NCBI GenBank assembly: GCA_028829895.1
Contig: CM054177.1
Location: 41,139,564 to 41,203,563, forward strand
Length of the DNA: 64,000 nt
DNA from: Sinotaia quadrata
Taxonomy: Eukaryota; Mollusca; Gastropoda; Architaenioglossa; Viviparidae
Direction of reading: 5' to 3'
Below the pieces are notes generated by a model. That model ran no database searches. It was not told where the DNA came from and saw nothing but the letters and a program-made list of their open reading frames with translations. Shown here piece by piece: positions 36,160 to 48,472 of this stretch; positions within the stretch are counted from its first letter, which is position 1; every line of letters begins with the position of its first letter. The translations under genes were made by a program, and so were the position numbers.

Positions 36160-38210
36160 AGTGTGTGCGTGCGTGCGTGTGCACCACGACAAACTTCAAA
36201 CACAGAACCGGGAATGAAAAACAGTTTTCCTCTTCGCCGTGTGCACCGTTAAGTTGCGTTAGTGGGCGCACCGAAAGTAAGACTTTCACAGCGAGGAATA
36301 GTGAAAGCAAAAGAAAAAAAAATAACTTACTTAGTGGGTCCGAAGATTAGTGAACGCAGGCTTCCAGGTTGAACATCTTCCCGTACTCACCTGAACAGAA
36401 AACAAAATGCCATCAGTAAGAAATCGAATCTCACATAGTTATATGTCAGCGAGAAATTAAATTGTCATACGAATTAATGCGAATATAAGTGCAGGTGATT
36501 TTGCACTCGTGGGAATTACCTTTTGTAAAGGACGTGACTCAGTTTGAAAGGGTGTTCTGTCTTGGAAGAGAAGTCCTTCAAGAAAGGTATGGCTGATTTA
36601 TTTTTATTTATTTGTTGTTTAGTTATGTACTGCCATTATCGATGACATTATTTTACAGTCTGTATGTTGCAAACAGATATTATCATCATTGAAATTGTAT
36701 TGGCAGTAAATGCTTTCAAAATGACCCTACGGTGTCTACCTCGACGTATAAATGCTTAATTAGATTCTGGATCTTTGTTAACAGACCTGCTAATCAGTTT
36801 GATTTCTTAACAGATCGTTAGAAAAATTGCTCTGAGAGTAAGAGAGATTGAGAGATTGAGATTTTCCCAGAGCGAGGGAAAACAAAACACCTAATGGCAT
36901 TTTATGTTTAGAATTTGCGTTTTTATTGAGCAAGACTTTCTTTTGAAGCAGATCTGAAAAAGAATTAACTACATTCATTATTGTTGTCAAATTATATTAT
37001 AAACGACTAGTACACACAGTTATACTCTGTTGAAATTACGACGAAAATAAATTGCGATTGAGAAAAAAATATAATTGTTCATGTTTGTATTTAAAGGTAT
37101 TTTTATTCGTCCTGTCAATCATTCACAAATTAGACTCTTTGTCTTTCTAAAAAAAAAAAATGGAAAGAGAGAGTGCAATAGAAGGTTTTTCATTACTGAA
37201 ATAGAATAGAATACATGCTCGTGTTCCTGTGCGCGCGCGCGTGTGTGTGTGTGTGTGTGTGCGTGTGTGTGTGTAAATTTATGTGTGATTGCAAGAACGT
37301 GTTTGATGACTTAGTTCGTTTTTCTTGCATTAACGACCTCTCTTTTCGTTAGTTTGTTTCAAGTAAATACTTCAGCATTTCGTGGCCAAATAGGAAAAGC
37401 GGGCAGTATTCCAATTTAAAATCAACGGCGCGGTTAGTTTGAATGGACACTCATTGACGTAACACAATCATTAATTTCAATGTGTCATTTCATTTCCACT
37501 ATCTGAGTCATTCGTACAATACGATCCTTTCATTTCTCTGGCGCTGGGGGGGAGAGGGTTGTGGTGGTTGTAGTGGATTCTACTCACGTTTTGATGCTTG
37601 TAGAATAATCTAACTAATATCAGTTTCTAATTTAATTTCCCAGTCATTAGTGGTTTTGTTGACACTGTGATGTATGTTTCCACCTCGGGATTACACTATC
37701 CGTCCGGTCCAAAGCATGTAATAAATATGGAAATTGATTGGTACCTATATGTAATGGATGCAGCTGTGATTGGCAGATGTCAGATCTAGCCATTGCATAC
37801 CAATTACAACGAGTTTCAATGGGAATAATTTGTGGGCACAGGTTTATGGTAATTATTAGAAAAGAAATATACATTGAAGTAGTTCTTCTTCTCTGAATTT
37901 ATTTGAATATTCCCAGTTAACAGCCTGAAACCTGTCACACTCATGAGAGCAGACAATTTGGAAAGTTCAGCACGTACAAAAGGTAGCATTACTCCAAATA
38001 CATCCTAACGCTCATAACGAAGACTTGTAAATACACAAATTAGTTCTTTTCTGTCAATTATGTAATTTTGTAACACATCTTTAAAACCATTTCATTACTG
38101 CAATTTTATTCTAAAATGTAAGTTTTATTTTTAATCCATTAATATTCTGGCTTGAACCCAATATTTTTGTTTGAAACCATGGCTATAATCGTTATCATTC
38201 TAACCTCCAG
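36160..38210. other. Non-coding stretch with a (GC)n(GT)n run
   Basis: A GCGC/GTGT alternating purine-pyrimidine tract lies at about 37230-37275. Otherwise AT-rich sequence. Minus-strand frames at 36790-36990 and 37647-37874 carry no recognised domain. Confidence 0.45.
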
Positions 38211-38692
38211 ACGTAAAGAATAAGTATAGACCGTGCACCACATTTTATGCAATACGTTAAGAAGACGTGTAGGCCAGGCACCAGACTTTATGCAATACGT
38301 TAAGAAGACGTGTAGGCCAGGCACCAGACTTTATGCAATACGTTAAGAAGACGTGTAGGCCAGGCACCAGACTTTATGCAATACGTTAAGAAGACGTATA
38401 GGCCAGGCCCATACTTTATGCAATACGTTAAGAAGACGTGTAGGCCAGGCACTAGACTTTATGCAATACGTTAAGAAGACGTATAGGCCAGGCATCAGAC
38501 TTTATACAATACGTTAAGAATAATTATAGGCCAAACATCAGACTTAATGCAATACGTTAAGAATAAGTATAGGCCAGACACCAGACTTTATGCAATACGT
38601 TAAGAATAAGTATAGGCCAGACACCAGACTTTATGCAATACGTTAAGAATAAGTATAGGCCAGACACCAGACTTCATGCAATACGTTAAGAT
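38211..38692. repeat. Minisatellite, 43 bp unit, about 11 copies
   Basis: ACGTTAAGAAGACGTGTAGG followed by CCAGGCACCAGACTTTATGC and AAT repeats from 38254 to 38681 at 43 bp steps, with occasional deletions. Left copies carry GAAGACGTGTAGG and right copies carry GAATAAGTATAGG, so two sub-families expanded side by side. Confidence 0.98.
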
Positions 38693-38760
38693 GTAAATTG
38701 CCTCTTGTTGTGGCTAGGCAAGAGATTTACAACAATATCGCATGACGACATGGCAGAGGA

Positions 38761-38934
38761 CATGTCGAGATACCAGACGTGATGGTTCAGTCTGACACTG
38801 ACTTCCAGAACATGTTTGAGGAGCTGGTGAAGTGCTCGTCTCACTACATATTGTCAAAGAGAACAATGCCATTTGGCATCACCAGCAACTTTATTCCTGT
38901 TCGATGCTGGAGCCAGAAACTACCGTCATTTTGA
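38761..38934 (+). pseudogene. Possible Ty3/Gypsy pol remnant
   Basis: A 57-codon open segment ending in TGA reads IPDVMVQSD, then FQNMFEEL, then RTMPFGITS. FQNMFEEL with a later PFGIT resembles the region just before the reverse-transcriptase palm in Gypsy Pol (F..VF..LG followed by PF.IT). IPDV.V.SD also resembles the integrase core. The two readings cannot both be right and the match is short, so the assignment to a retroelement is tentative. It lies 6.6 kb downstream of the gag remnant on the same strand; whether they belonged to one insertion cannot be told. Confidence 0.3.
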
Positions 38935-39107
38935 ACTACAATTAATTGGCTCTAAACCGTAAAGATTTTAGTGATAGATTAATAAATGTTTGATGGATAG
39001 ATAAATGGAAAGATGGATGACCAGATGGTTAGATGGTTGTTTTAATATGTAAATGGGTAAATGGACAGTAAATAGATGGACGGATCGGGGAATGTGTATG
39101 GGTGGAG

Positions 39108-39254
<147 letters not shown>

Positions 39255-40009
39255 GGAGGAGAAATGGATTGAGGAGAGGAGAAAGTATAGTTATTAATAA
39301 AACATCAATCAATATTCTCATCTAGCACAAATGAGCAATGTAATTAGAACCATGCGTTGCCTACCATATGTGTTCAACTCTAGGGATTAAGTGAGTGTGG
39401 ATGCTCAGGCTTTCTCTCCAAATGACTGTTGCTATTAAAGAGACTGTTCTGAGAGTTAGAATTGCTAAATATAAGATGCAATGGAAAATAAATGAAGAAT
39501 ATAAAGCGAATAAAAATACACCAACCTACCACAACCAGTTCCTAAGGAAGAAATAAATTTATCTAAAAAGAAAAGAAGAACATGATCGTAATTGGCACCA
39601 CCTTTACAGACATATGTTGTGGTTATATAAATTCAAAGAAACTTAACAATAGGGTTAAAGTTCTAAGCACAATCTAATGTTGTATTTAATTCTTTTATCA
39701 CTCCCATAGCTAAGGGGTGATGATAATCCTTTCTCAAGACAATTCGCCAGATATCAGGTTGAAGCTTAATAGGAAATCTGTAACACACGATTATATTTTA
39801 GGTTTTATCACAAAACGTGTATGAACGCATACCTAGCTATTTACAGACGTTGCAGTGCAGTGTATGTCTAAGTGCAAATTGTATATAACTTCAAATGAAC
39901 ACGGATGTAATTATGACAAAGTGAGATAATCTTGTTTACAGACAGTTTGTCGTCCACGTCCTCTTCTTGTGCGAGAGCGATAATCTCACGAACACTTAAG
40001 CACGTTTTT
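39255..40009. other. Non-coding stretch, nothing recognised
   Basis: AT-rich single-copy sequence without a supported frame or repeat. Confidence 0.5.
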
Positions 40010-40470
40010 GCTTGTGTGTGTGTTTGAGTGTGTGAGTGTGTGTGTATGTGTGTGTGCGCGCGCGTGTGTGTGTGTTTGCAAGTGTATGTGAATGGTAGTG
40101 TACGTGTGTGAATAGTTGTATGCGTGTGTGAAATGCTGCGTATGTAGGTGAAACTTTGTATAAGTATGTGAATATTTGAGTAAAAGCATGAATGGTTGCC
40201 AGCGTTTGTAAATGATTGTGTGTTAATTATTGCGTACATGAGCGAATGATTACGTACGTGTGTAAGTGGTTGTGTGTTTGTGAATGGTTATTTACGTGTG
40301 TAAATGATTGTGTAATTGTATAAATAGTTGTGTACGTCTAAATGGTTTGTGCACATGTGTAAATGGTAGTGTACGTGTATGAATAGCTGTGTACGTGTGT
40401 GAAACGTGTGCATATGTGAATGGTTGTGTATATGTGTAAATTGTTGTGTACGTGTTTGAATTGTTGTAGA
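40010..40470. repeat. Degenerate GT-rich minisatellite, unit about 20-24 bp
   Basis: Variants of GTGTACGTGTGTGAATGGTT recur throughout at about 20-24 bp spacing, with a purer (GT)n at about 40014-40075. Probably derived from a decaying (GT)n. Confidence 0.8.
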
Positions 40471-41384
40471 CTTATGTAACTAATTGGCGTTTATCACTGA
40501 TTATTGATTACATTTCGTTCTTTGAGCACGTTTGTAAATAGTTGACATTTAAAATTTGTGTAAATAGTTGATGTTCATTATTAATAATGTTTCCACTTGA
40601 CTTGCTTTGTGTACGTATGTATAAAGTCGGCAGTTATCATGAATCACGTTTCTTTACATGCTCTGGATTTACAAATCGATAATACCAGTTAGGCAAAGAG
40701 AAAGAAGTGTAGCCCTTGAAAAGGCTAACATTTGGTCATTATCATGCGTAACCAGGCGTATTCTTTGACTTTAAAAGCGAGGTTTCTTGTAGTCATCTAA
40801 AGTTTTATTTCTGTTCAAAATCTGATCATACTGAAAAACGATTTAATTTAGCAAATGTAAAACCATTGAAAAGGCTTTCATTTCAAGGATTTTGGCAAAG
40901 ATATGCTTAAAAATAATGTTTACATAGCAACTGCCTCGTGCTTATGGAGAAACGATTGTTTTCATTGGCTCAATTGAAATTCGTGGGAGGTAAGTATGCC
41001 AAAATTTCATACTTGCTTGCTAACTCGATAGCGAAGAAAACGTGTGTAAAATTCGTGTCACATATGGAACTATTTTTCCAGAAAAAAACATGCACATATT
41101 TAAATTAAATTGACGGAATCATCAGTGTATTTTTATTTTCTAATAATTGAAAGGAAGTTGCATAGTCGAAGCCTTTGATTAAGATAAATACATTAGAAAA
41201 GCAACAATGGTGAATAAGAAAATTAGCTTCGACACTATTTATTTATTTATTTTTTATTTGCTGTTGAAATATAACAATTCAGGTTAAGAACACTACTACA
41301 CTATAATAATTCAGTTCTCAATAGTTTTTCTAGTAGACATTTCGAAGCACGGTCATCAGCATAGACAATAGCGCGTCCCGCACG
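40471..41384. other. Non-coding stretch, nothing recognised
   Basis: AT-rich sequence. AGCCCTTGAAAAGGCTAACA near 40711 has a diverged relative near 40863, suggesting an old 150 bp duplication. No gene seen. Confidence 0.4.
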
Positions 41385-41935
41385 CCTTACTTGAGCACCA
41401 GAACTAGACTTCAGAATAACTAATATGTACCACGTGTCTTACTAGAGCACCAGAACTAGACTTCAGATTAACTAATAACATGTACCACGTGTCTTAATAG
41501 AGCACCAGAACTAGACTTCAGAATAACTAATAACATGTACCACGTGTCTTACTAGAGCACCAGAACTAGACTTCAGAATAACTAATAACATGTACCACGT
41601 GTCTTACTAGAGCACCAGAACTAGACTTCAGAATAACTAATAACATGTACCACGTGTCTTACTAGAGCACCAGAACTAGACTTCAGAATAACTATAACAT
41701 GTACCACGTGTCTTACTAGAGCACCAGAACTAGTCTTCTTAATAACTAATAACATGTACCACGTGTCTTACTAGAGCACCAGAACTAGACTTCAGAATAA
41801 CTAACATGTACCACGTGTCTTACTAGAGCACCAGAACTAGTCTTCTTAATAACTAATAACATGTACCACGTGTCTTACTAGAGCACCAAAACTAGTCTTC
41901 TTAATAACTAATAACATGTACACTCGTCCTATAGT
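41385..41935. repeat. Minisatellite, 55 bp unit, about 10 copies, each with CACGTG
   Basis: TACCACGTGTCTTACTAGAG followed by CACCAGAACTAGACTTCAGA and ATAACTAATAACATG repeats at about 55 bp. Almost every unit preserves the palindrome CACGTG. Two sub-variants exist (GACTTCAGAATAAC and GTCTTCTTAATAAC). Confidence 0.98.
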
Positions 41936-42097
41936 AGCAAGAGCACTAGATCGAAATGTCTCAGGAAAAAAATGTTCTATTTACTCGTCAGCTTATACTA
42001 GGATCTATTATTTGCCGAATATATCTACTTATTAAATTTTATGTTTTAGTTTACTCCTAGCAAAAATAGTTAAAGCATTTTGAACTTGATATGCGAG

Positions 42098-42610
42098 GTG
42101 AATTTTAATGTCATCAATGGACACATACTATTGCTATTTCTTGGGCGTGAGGAATTTTAATGCCACAATGTCATCAATGGACACTTAATATTGCTATTTC
42201 TTGTGCGTGGGGAATTTTAATGCCACAATGTCATCAATGGACACATAATATTGCTATTTCTTGGGCGTGGGGAATTTTAATGCCACAATGTCATCAATGG
42301 ACACATAATATTGCTATTTCTTGGGCGTGGGGAATTTTAATGCCACAATGTCATCAATGGACACTTAATATTGCTATTTCTTGTGCGTGGGGAATTTTAA
42401 TGCCACAATGTCATCAATGGACACATAATATTTGCTATTTCTTGGGCGTGGGGAATTGTAATGCCACAATGTCATCAATGGACACTTAATATTGCTATTT
42501 CTTGTGCGTGGGGAATTTTAATGCCACAATGCCATCAATGGACACACTTAATATTATTATTAATTAGTTTTGCGTGGTGAATTTTAATGCCTTAATGCTA
42601 TCAATGGGCA
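42098..42610. repeat. Minisatellite, 60 bp unit, about 8-9 copies
   Basis: AATTTTAATGCCACAATGTC followed by ATCAATGGACAC and ATTGCTATTTCTTGKGCGTG repeats at exactly 60 bp through most of the array, diverging on the right. As 60 is a multiple of three, a 20-residue repeat is open on the plus strand; this is an artefact. Confidence 0.98.
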
Positions 42611-43059
42611 CTAAGTATTACTTTTTTAAGCCTTGCATTTAAAGTTTCTGCGCTGGAGACATTATATTTGTAGGTATCTCCAATGTTGCGAAAACGAAAA
42701 TTTTCATGAATACAATGACAAACAAGAATAGGTGTTTTATTAAATTACATTCAATGTTCTAAATGAAATCCGTTCACAATTAAATATATACACATTTTCT
42801 TTGCTCTTTACAAAGTTCTAACCTTCACACAATACAGTAATGCTTATTTATTTTGCTTCATTTAAATTTAATTGAATAATACATTTTATAAATATTCATG
42901 TTGAATATTTAACAAAAATTGTTTTTGTGATTTCAGGTGCGATGATCAATTCGAATAGTAGTGAAAGTTGCTGTAATGTGATTCGGACATTTTGTTCATT
43001 TTTTTTTCGAAAAACAAAGAATACAATTCAATTATTTTTCTGTATTAAGTATGAATATA
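42611..43059. other. Non-coding stretch, nothing recognised
   Basis: Very AT-rich sequence with no supported feature. Confidence 0.5.
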
Positions 43060-43550
43060 TGTGTGATGCCAACGCCACCTAGTTAACGGTTATAATTATT
43101 ATTAATTAATCATCTATAACTAATTACAGGTGAAGAGAATCTTAATTTATGTTATTAATAATTCTCTAGCAGACACCACTCGTCTCTCTCACTTGGCGGA
43201 TATTAAGGCGCTGTAAAATGTTTCTTTCTTCCACAATATTAAAGACAAACATTTACCGTCACACCACATATATTTCTGTAGTTGGAAAACTTCTTACTAA
43301 AGGAGAAGACAAATCCGTCTTTAATCTGTATTTAGCGAACCCCCTTCCACCTACTTTCTATTTAAACCTAAGGTTATCAATATGTGTAAGAAAGTCAATA
43401 ATTTTTTTATATCAGCAATCAAATATACATTTACAATGAAAAATATTACTTGACATCAATGTTTCCATTTGACCACATTCAAATAATATTCATAGCTATA
43501 AAGTCTTATATACTAAAACACATTTCAACAAATTAATTTCAATACACCAA
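43060..43550 (+). mobile_element. Interspersed repeat family, copy 2 of 3 (unclassified)
   Basis: Same order of landmarks as copy 1, read on the plus strand: GTGATGCCAACGCCACC, ATT/ATTA run, AGAATCTTAATTTATG, CTCACTTGGCGGATATTAAG, TTCCACAATATTAAAGAC, AAAGGAGAAGACAAATCC, CCACCTACTTTC and CAGCAATCAAATATACAT. Similarity continues through ATTCATAGCTATAAAGTC to about TTTCAATACACC, after which it departs from copy 1. Copies 1 and 2 are closer to each other than to copy 3. Confidence 0.8.
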
Positions 43551-43652
43551 GCAAACATTACATCTGATAATCAAACAAATACATACGCAGATCGAAACGC
43601 ACATATACAAAATAAGCAGGTACACACATCAAATTATCACCATCTACTAATG

Positions 43653-43792
43653 CAGAAGGCACACACATCATTCCAACAGACAGAAGGCACACACGTCATT
43701 TAAACAGACAGAAGGCACACACGTCATTTCAACAGACAGAAGGCACACACGTCATTTCAACAGACAGAAGGCATACACGCCAATTAAGCAGA
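43653..43792. repeat. Minisatellite, 28 bp unit, 5 copies, with degenerate continuation
   Basis: CAGAAGGCACACACGTCATT begins at 43653, 43681, 43709, 43737 and 43765, followed by TCAACAGA. Looser ACCAAC/CATTTACCAA-type repeats continue to about 43940. Confidence 0.96.
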
Positions 43793-43940
43793 AACATCTA
43801 CCAATTAAACAGGCGCACCAGTCGAACAGGCACATCTTCCAAATCAGTCGCATTTACCAACGCAACAAGAACATTTATCAACCAGACTCATTTACCAACA
43901 CAACAGTCACATGTACCAATCAGACTCATTTACCAACACA

Positions 43941-44594
43941 TTTATTAATCATATACATTTGCCACAGAAAGGCACTACCGTCAACCGAATTGTGATAAGT
44001 CGGTAAGAAAGATGTCAACACCTCAACGAGACAACGTCCATGGAAAAACTGTTTTACTCTCAAAACCTCAGTGGTTCAAAGAAAAAAACCAAAATGATTT
44101 TATCTCAAAAAATTGAAGTCCTTGGGTTCAATATGTGTCGATCTCATGCGATGTACTTGGACTGGCAGGCACTCGACAGATATTAATAAGACTGGTTGGC
44201 AGACTGTTAGGGTCAGTTTCAATGATGACGCATCATCAGTCCGTGTCAGAACTTTTCCAGTCTCCAAGGATGACTTGATACATAGAATTATTTCTTATTC
44301 TTTAAGAATACAGAGTTGTAATCATCAACCAGTCATTGTTTCCGTACCAGACATGTATTCACTGCTTGTATTCCACTTGTATAAATGCAGTACCACAGGA
44401 CACATGTACTCTCAGAGTACACAAGTACTCTCAATAGTATGTTTCAAATATTTCCTACATACTACTCTGATGTGTTGATGTGTATATTATTCCTAGTTAG
44501 ATTCTCAAACACACACACACACGCGCACGCACGCACACCACAGACAGCATGATTTTTTTAATGGATGTTTCAGTGTCCCCCAAATATTTCAAAT
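43941..44594. other. Non-coding stretch with one unrecognised 121-codon frame
   Basis: A plus-strand ATG-to-stop frame at 44113-44478 is the longest non-repetitive one in this part of the window and includes the polar stretch GWQTVRVSFNDDASS. I recognise no family and see no good acceptor or donor around it. A short (AC)n lies at 44508-44538. I would treat the frame as chance unless transcripts say otherwise. Confidence 0.25.
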
Positions 44595-44707
44595 GAGTAG
44601 CTTGTTGAATGTCACGTTTGCTTGAACTAAACGAGTAGCTTGTTGAATGTCACGTTTGCTTGAACTAAACGAGTAGCTTGTTGAATGTCACGTTTACTTG
44701 TTCAACT
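44595..44707. repeat. Minisatellite, 38 bp unit, 3 copies
   Basis: GAGTAGCTTGTTGAATGTCA begins at 44595, 44633 and 44671, followed by CGTTTGCTTG. Confidence 0.97.
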
Positions 44708-45155
44708 AACTTTCAGAAGTGAATATAGTCCTGATTTTCCTTGGAAATAAATGGCTCCTGAAATTTACAACAAATTGTTTATGGCGATAGTAATATAATT
44801 TACTAATGATAAAGTACGGATACACATTATCTACATGTACACCATCCACTAGATTAAGAAAGTAATTTAGTAGCGCGTACGTAATAAAATAACTCATTCA
44901 TTCAAAATGCTCTTCACTTCAACTTAATTATCAGTGCACTCATTCACATATTGTCATTCTCACTCACAGGAAAAATAAATTATTAATCTCTAGTACCTTT
45001 ATCTGTAATTGCACTTGTTCCAGTAAATAATCGAATTCAAACTAGCAAATAAAATCGGCTCTCAGCCTTCCTGTTACAAGTATGTACTGAAAGCATACAG
45101 TTCGAATTACCAGAACAAACTTAAAATTATTTTCTGCCTGTTGTTAGACGAAATG

Positions 45156-45159
<4 letters not shown>
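44708..45159. other. Non-coding stretch, nothing recognised
   Basis: AT-rich sequence with no supported feature. Confidence 0.5.

Positions 45160-45222
<63 letters not shown>
45160..45222. repeat. (CT)n microsatellite
   Basis: A perfect run of about 31 CT units. Confidence 0.99.
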
Positions 45223-45225
<3 letters not shown>

Positions 45226-45389
45226 TCACGAACTACTGATGAAGTAAAAGAGAAACACATGATCACAGATTTTCATTATAACAATTTTGCCAGGTCATTA
45301 GTCGTGCTCGGTCACGTGACCTCAGTTTCATTGTTCATATCGTGTCAGCCATTTTTACTCTCTTATATTTGGCAAGTAAAAGAACACTG

Positions 45390-45620
45390 TTGACTTTACT
45401 CACGGCCCTATATTACATCATTGACTTCTTCCTTATTGACTTTACTCACGGCCCTATATTACATCATTGACTTCTTCCTTATTGACTTTACTCACGGCCC
45501 TATATTACATCATTGACTTCTTCCTTATTGACTTTACTCACGACCCTATATTACATCATTGACGTCTTCCTTATTGACTTTACTCACGGCCCTACACTGA
45601 ATCATAGATTTAATCTTATT
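45390..45620. repeat. Minisatellite, 46 bp unit, 5 copies
   Basis: TTGACTTTACTCACGGCCCT begins at 45390, 45436, 45482, 45528 and 45574, followed by ATATTACATCATTGACTTC. The last copy is diverged. Confidence 0.97.
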
Positions 45621-46059
45621 GACTTCACTCATGGACAAATAATGTGTGGGGGAAAATAGAAAGGATGAGTAGGTGAAACGTCAAAATATATATGCGGGAT
45701 TTTGTTTTCATTCACTATTTGGATGTTTGCTTTGTGTATTGATGTTATTAAATTCGGAATGTATTCATATTTGAAGACTACATTTCCGTGCTTGCATTTA
45801 TTCAACAACACACTGCGTGTCACATAAAATGTTAAATCGGTTTTGACTTTGTCTGTTAAGGTACTTCATATAGCTGTGAAACTGTAGCATAGACTATTCG
45901 TGAATTTCACTTATTTCTATTACATACCAGTTTGGTGGTATCTATTTTTCTATTTTAAATTCATCAGTTTAAAATATTGATAAAACTGAAATATGTAAAA
46001 GTAATAAATGCGCTAAGATGAATATTACTACTTAGTTTTAGAGTGCGCTTTTTCCAGTG
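45621..46059. other. Non-coding stretch, nothing recognised
   Basis: AT-rich sequence; no supported feature. Confidence 0.5.
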
Positions 46060-46312
46060 GTCGTGTAGGTGTAGACGGTAGGTATTTAGTGGAAAGTAAA
46101 TATTGTGTTATACAGTAGTAAGCTGACAAGAGCATGTATTGTCGCTTGTGTCGGTAGTGTATTGTCGGTGTGTCGGTAGTGTATTGTGCTATATAGTAGT
46201 AAGCTGACAAGGGCATGTATTGTCTCTGGTGTCGGTGTGTCGGTAGTGTATTGTCGGTGTGTCGGTAGTGTTTTGTGCTATATAGTAGTAAGCTGACAAG
46301 GGCATGTAGTGT
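46060..46312. repeat. Minisatellite, about 80-89 bp unit, 3 copies
   Basis: TAGTAGTAAGCTGACAAGRG followed by CATGTATTGTC occurs near 46113, 46194 and 46283. Between these, GTGTCGGTAGTGTATTGTCG forms a nested sub-repeat. Confidence 0.93.
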
Positions 46313-48052
46313 CTATTAGAATATGTATCGGTAGCAATAATAATTATGATATAAATTAATACAAATATACGTTTAAAGCACTGTAAAATCTTGTAGCTCT
46401 TGGTTAAATTTTCAACAAAATATTTCTTTAGTATGTATTTTGTTGGTAATTTATAATTTCATTAAAGAAAGTTAATTTGTGCACACAAACACAACACAAA
46501 CACATTCCCATTTTTAAAAAAAATGCCTTAGAAAATAAAATGAAAGTTCTGTAAATTTAAATTAGCATGATAGAGATTATTTCTTTTGTCTAATAGATAT
46601 ATTCTATTTATGAATATATATATATATGTAAACGAGTTTTCACTTGTATTTAAAGTAAATTAACTTTACTTTCTATCACCACTTAAAACAAAGGGCAGTC
46701 TGTGGTTGTCTTAAATAGACATGTTTAGTTCGTCTTAACGTATACATGACCATTATAGTTTTTATTTTGCTTCTGTTTATTTTTTAAAATATGTTTTGGT
46801 ACTGGGTTAATTTTTCAAATATGTTTTGATACTGACTTGAGTTTATTTTGAAAAAAATATCTTCTGGTTCTGACTTGAGGTCACTGAAATTCTTCACACA
46901 AACAATTTCCCCTAGAATAGGCTAACTGAAACCTTAGAACAAACATTTTTGTTTGTGCGTTTGTATTAATTTTCTTCTCTCCCCTCCTAACTTTCGATCA
47001 TGTGACACGTATACCCGCAAAATTGCGTGCACTGGTAGATAAAATATAATTTTGAAATACAAATTTGGTTTTGGAAATCTGCAGATCTAATGGAAAAATT
47101 ATGTATGTGAGATACAGCCTGCACTTAACACGGAAAAATCAAAGTGAGATTTCTTTCTAAGCTCAGGAGATTTACTTTCTAATAATATACAGAACTGCTT
47201 CCTTTCCCTCCTCTCCGCGTATGTAATCGGAAATCAATTGTACTTGAGGCCAGCCTCACTATCCATGACCTTTTTGTACTTAATTTATGCTGCAGTGGTA
47301 TGCAGAAGACGTGGTGTTGGTATTCCTGAAAGTGCCACGTCAGCAGTATTTTTTCTATGTCAGCTCAGGGACCCTACTTGTTTACGTCATGTTTCTAAAT
47401 ATGTTACGTCATGAAACTCGAAATTATGAGAAAATTGGAGATCAAGTAGAATTCTTATAAATCTTATAGATAATCGGACCTGAATAGAGAGGCTATGCCA
47501 TTTTATAGAAGATATGTTCAAATACCAATTTCCAGCTGTCAATTACCCCTCAGTTAATTTTATTACATTGTAGGTTAGATGAAACTGAAATTTTAAACTA
47601 GTTTGTAAGTGTACAAGATATTTTTAATGGAAACTTTAAATAAGATTTATAATTAAAAATTCTACTTTCCCAAACAATAGTTTAATAAATGGTCTTCATT
47701 GCTGTCTGTTTCTTGTTTTGTCCACTCCTGTTCTTGTGTAGGTATTATCTGAGATTTAATTTTCCGAAGTTTTCTTGTATGAATTTGACTGCTCTGATTA
47801 GACATTCTTATCTGTGTGTGAATTATAGCAATATATTTCTTCGACTCTACCTGTAGTTAGTAAGAAAGATACAATTTAACTGTCTGTTTTCCTTAGTCTA
47901 AAACACTAGACATTTACTCGGAGAAGGTTTACAAGTAATATATAATGTTGTCTTAGCTAATACAATATAAACTTTTATACAACATGTGCGTATAGTGAGT
48001 GCTAGATAATTTATATTGTCAACCAACGCGTTGTGTGGGCATGTGACAATGT
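46313..48052. other. Non-coding stretch, nothing recognised
   Basis: Very AT-rich sequence. Imperfect ATATGTTTTGGTACTG-type duplications lie near 46790-46870. I see no gene or RNA. Confidence 0.5.
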
Positions 48053-48472
48053 GAAAGTATGCTATATGATGGAGATATCACTGTAGTTCTCAGTGAAAGT
48101 ATGCTTTATGATGGAGATATCATTGTAGTTCTCTGTGAAAGTATGCTATATGATGGAGATATCATTGTAGTTCTCTGTGAAAGTATGCTATATGATGGAG
48201 ATATCATTGTAGTTCTCTGTGAAAGTATGCTATATGATGGAGATAGCATTGTAGTTCTCTGTGAAAGTATGCTATATGATGGAGATATCATTGTAGTTCT
48301 CTGTGAAAGTATGCTATATGATGGAGATATCATTGTAGTTCTCTGTGAAAGTATGCTATATGATGGAGATAGCATTGTAGTTCTCTGTGAAAGTATGCTA
48401 TATGATGGAGATATCATTGTAGTTCTCTGTGAAAGTATGCTTTATGATGGAGATATCATTGTAGTTCTCTGC
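48053..48472. repeat. Minisatellite, 42 bp unit, 10 copies, open on both strands
   Basis: GAAAGTATGCTATATGATGG followed by AGATATCATTGTAGTTCTCT and GT repeats ten times with very few changes. With a 42 bp period and no stop in the unit, the plus strand reads a 14-residue repeat (SMLYDGDIIVV core) in a 152-codon frame, and the minus strand is also open. Copies differ mainly at single sites (GATAGC for GATATC). I see no coding evidence such as dibasic processing sites or a signal peptide. Confidence 0.98.

Noticed and set aside
42160..42489. 109-codon frame over the 60 bp array
   Set aside because: The frame stays open only because 60 is divisible by three and the unit lacks a stop in this frame.
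44113..44478. 121-codon plus-strand frame as a single-exon gene
   Set aside because: No family recognised, no splice or promoter context, and a frame of this length is not exceptional in a 64 kb window read on both strands.
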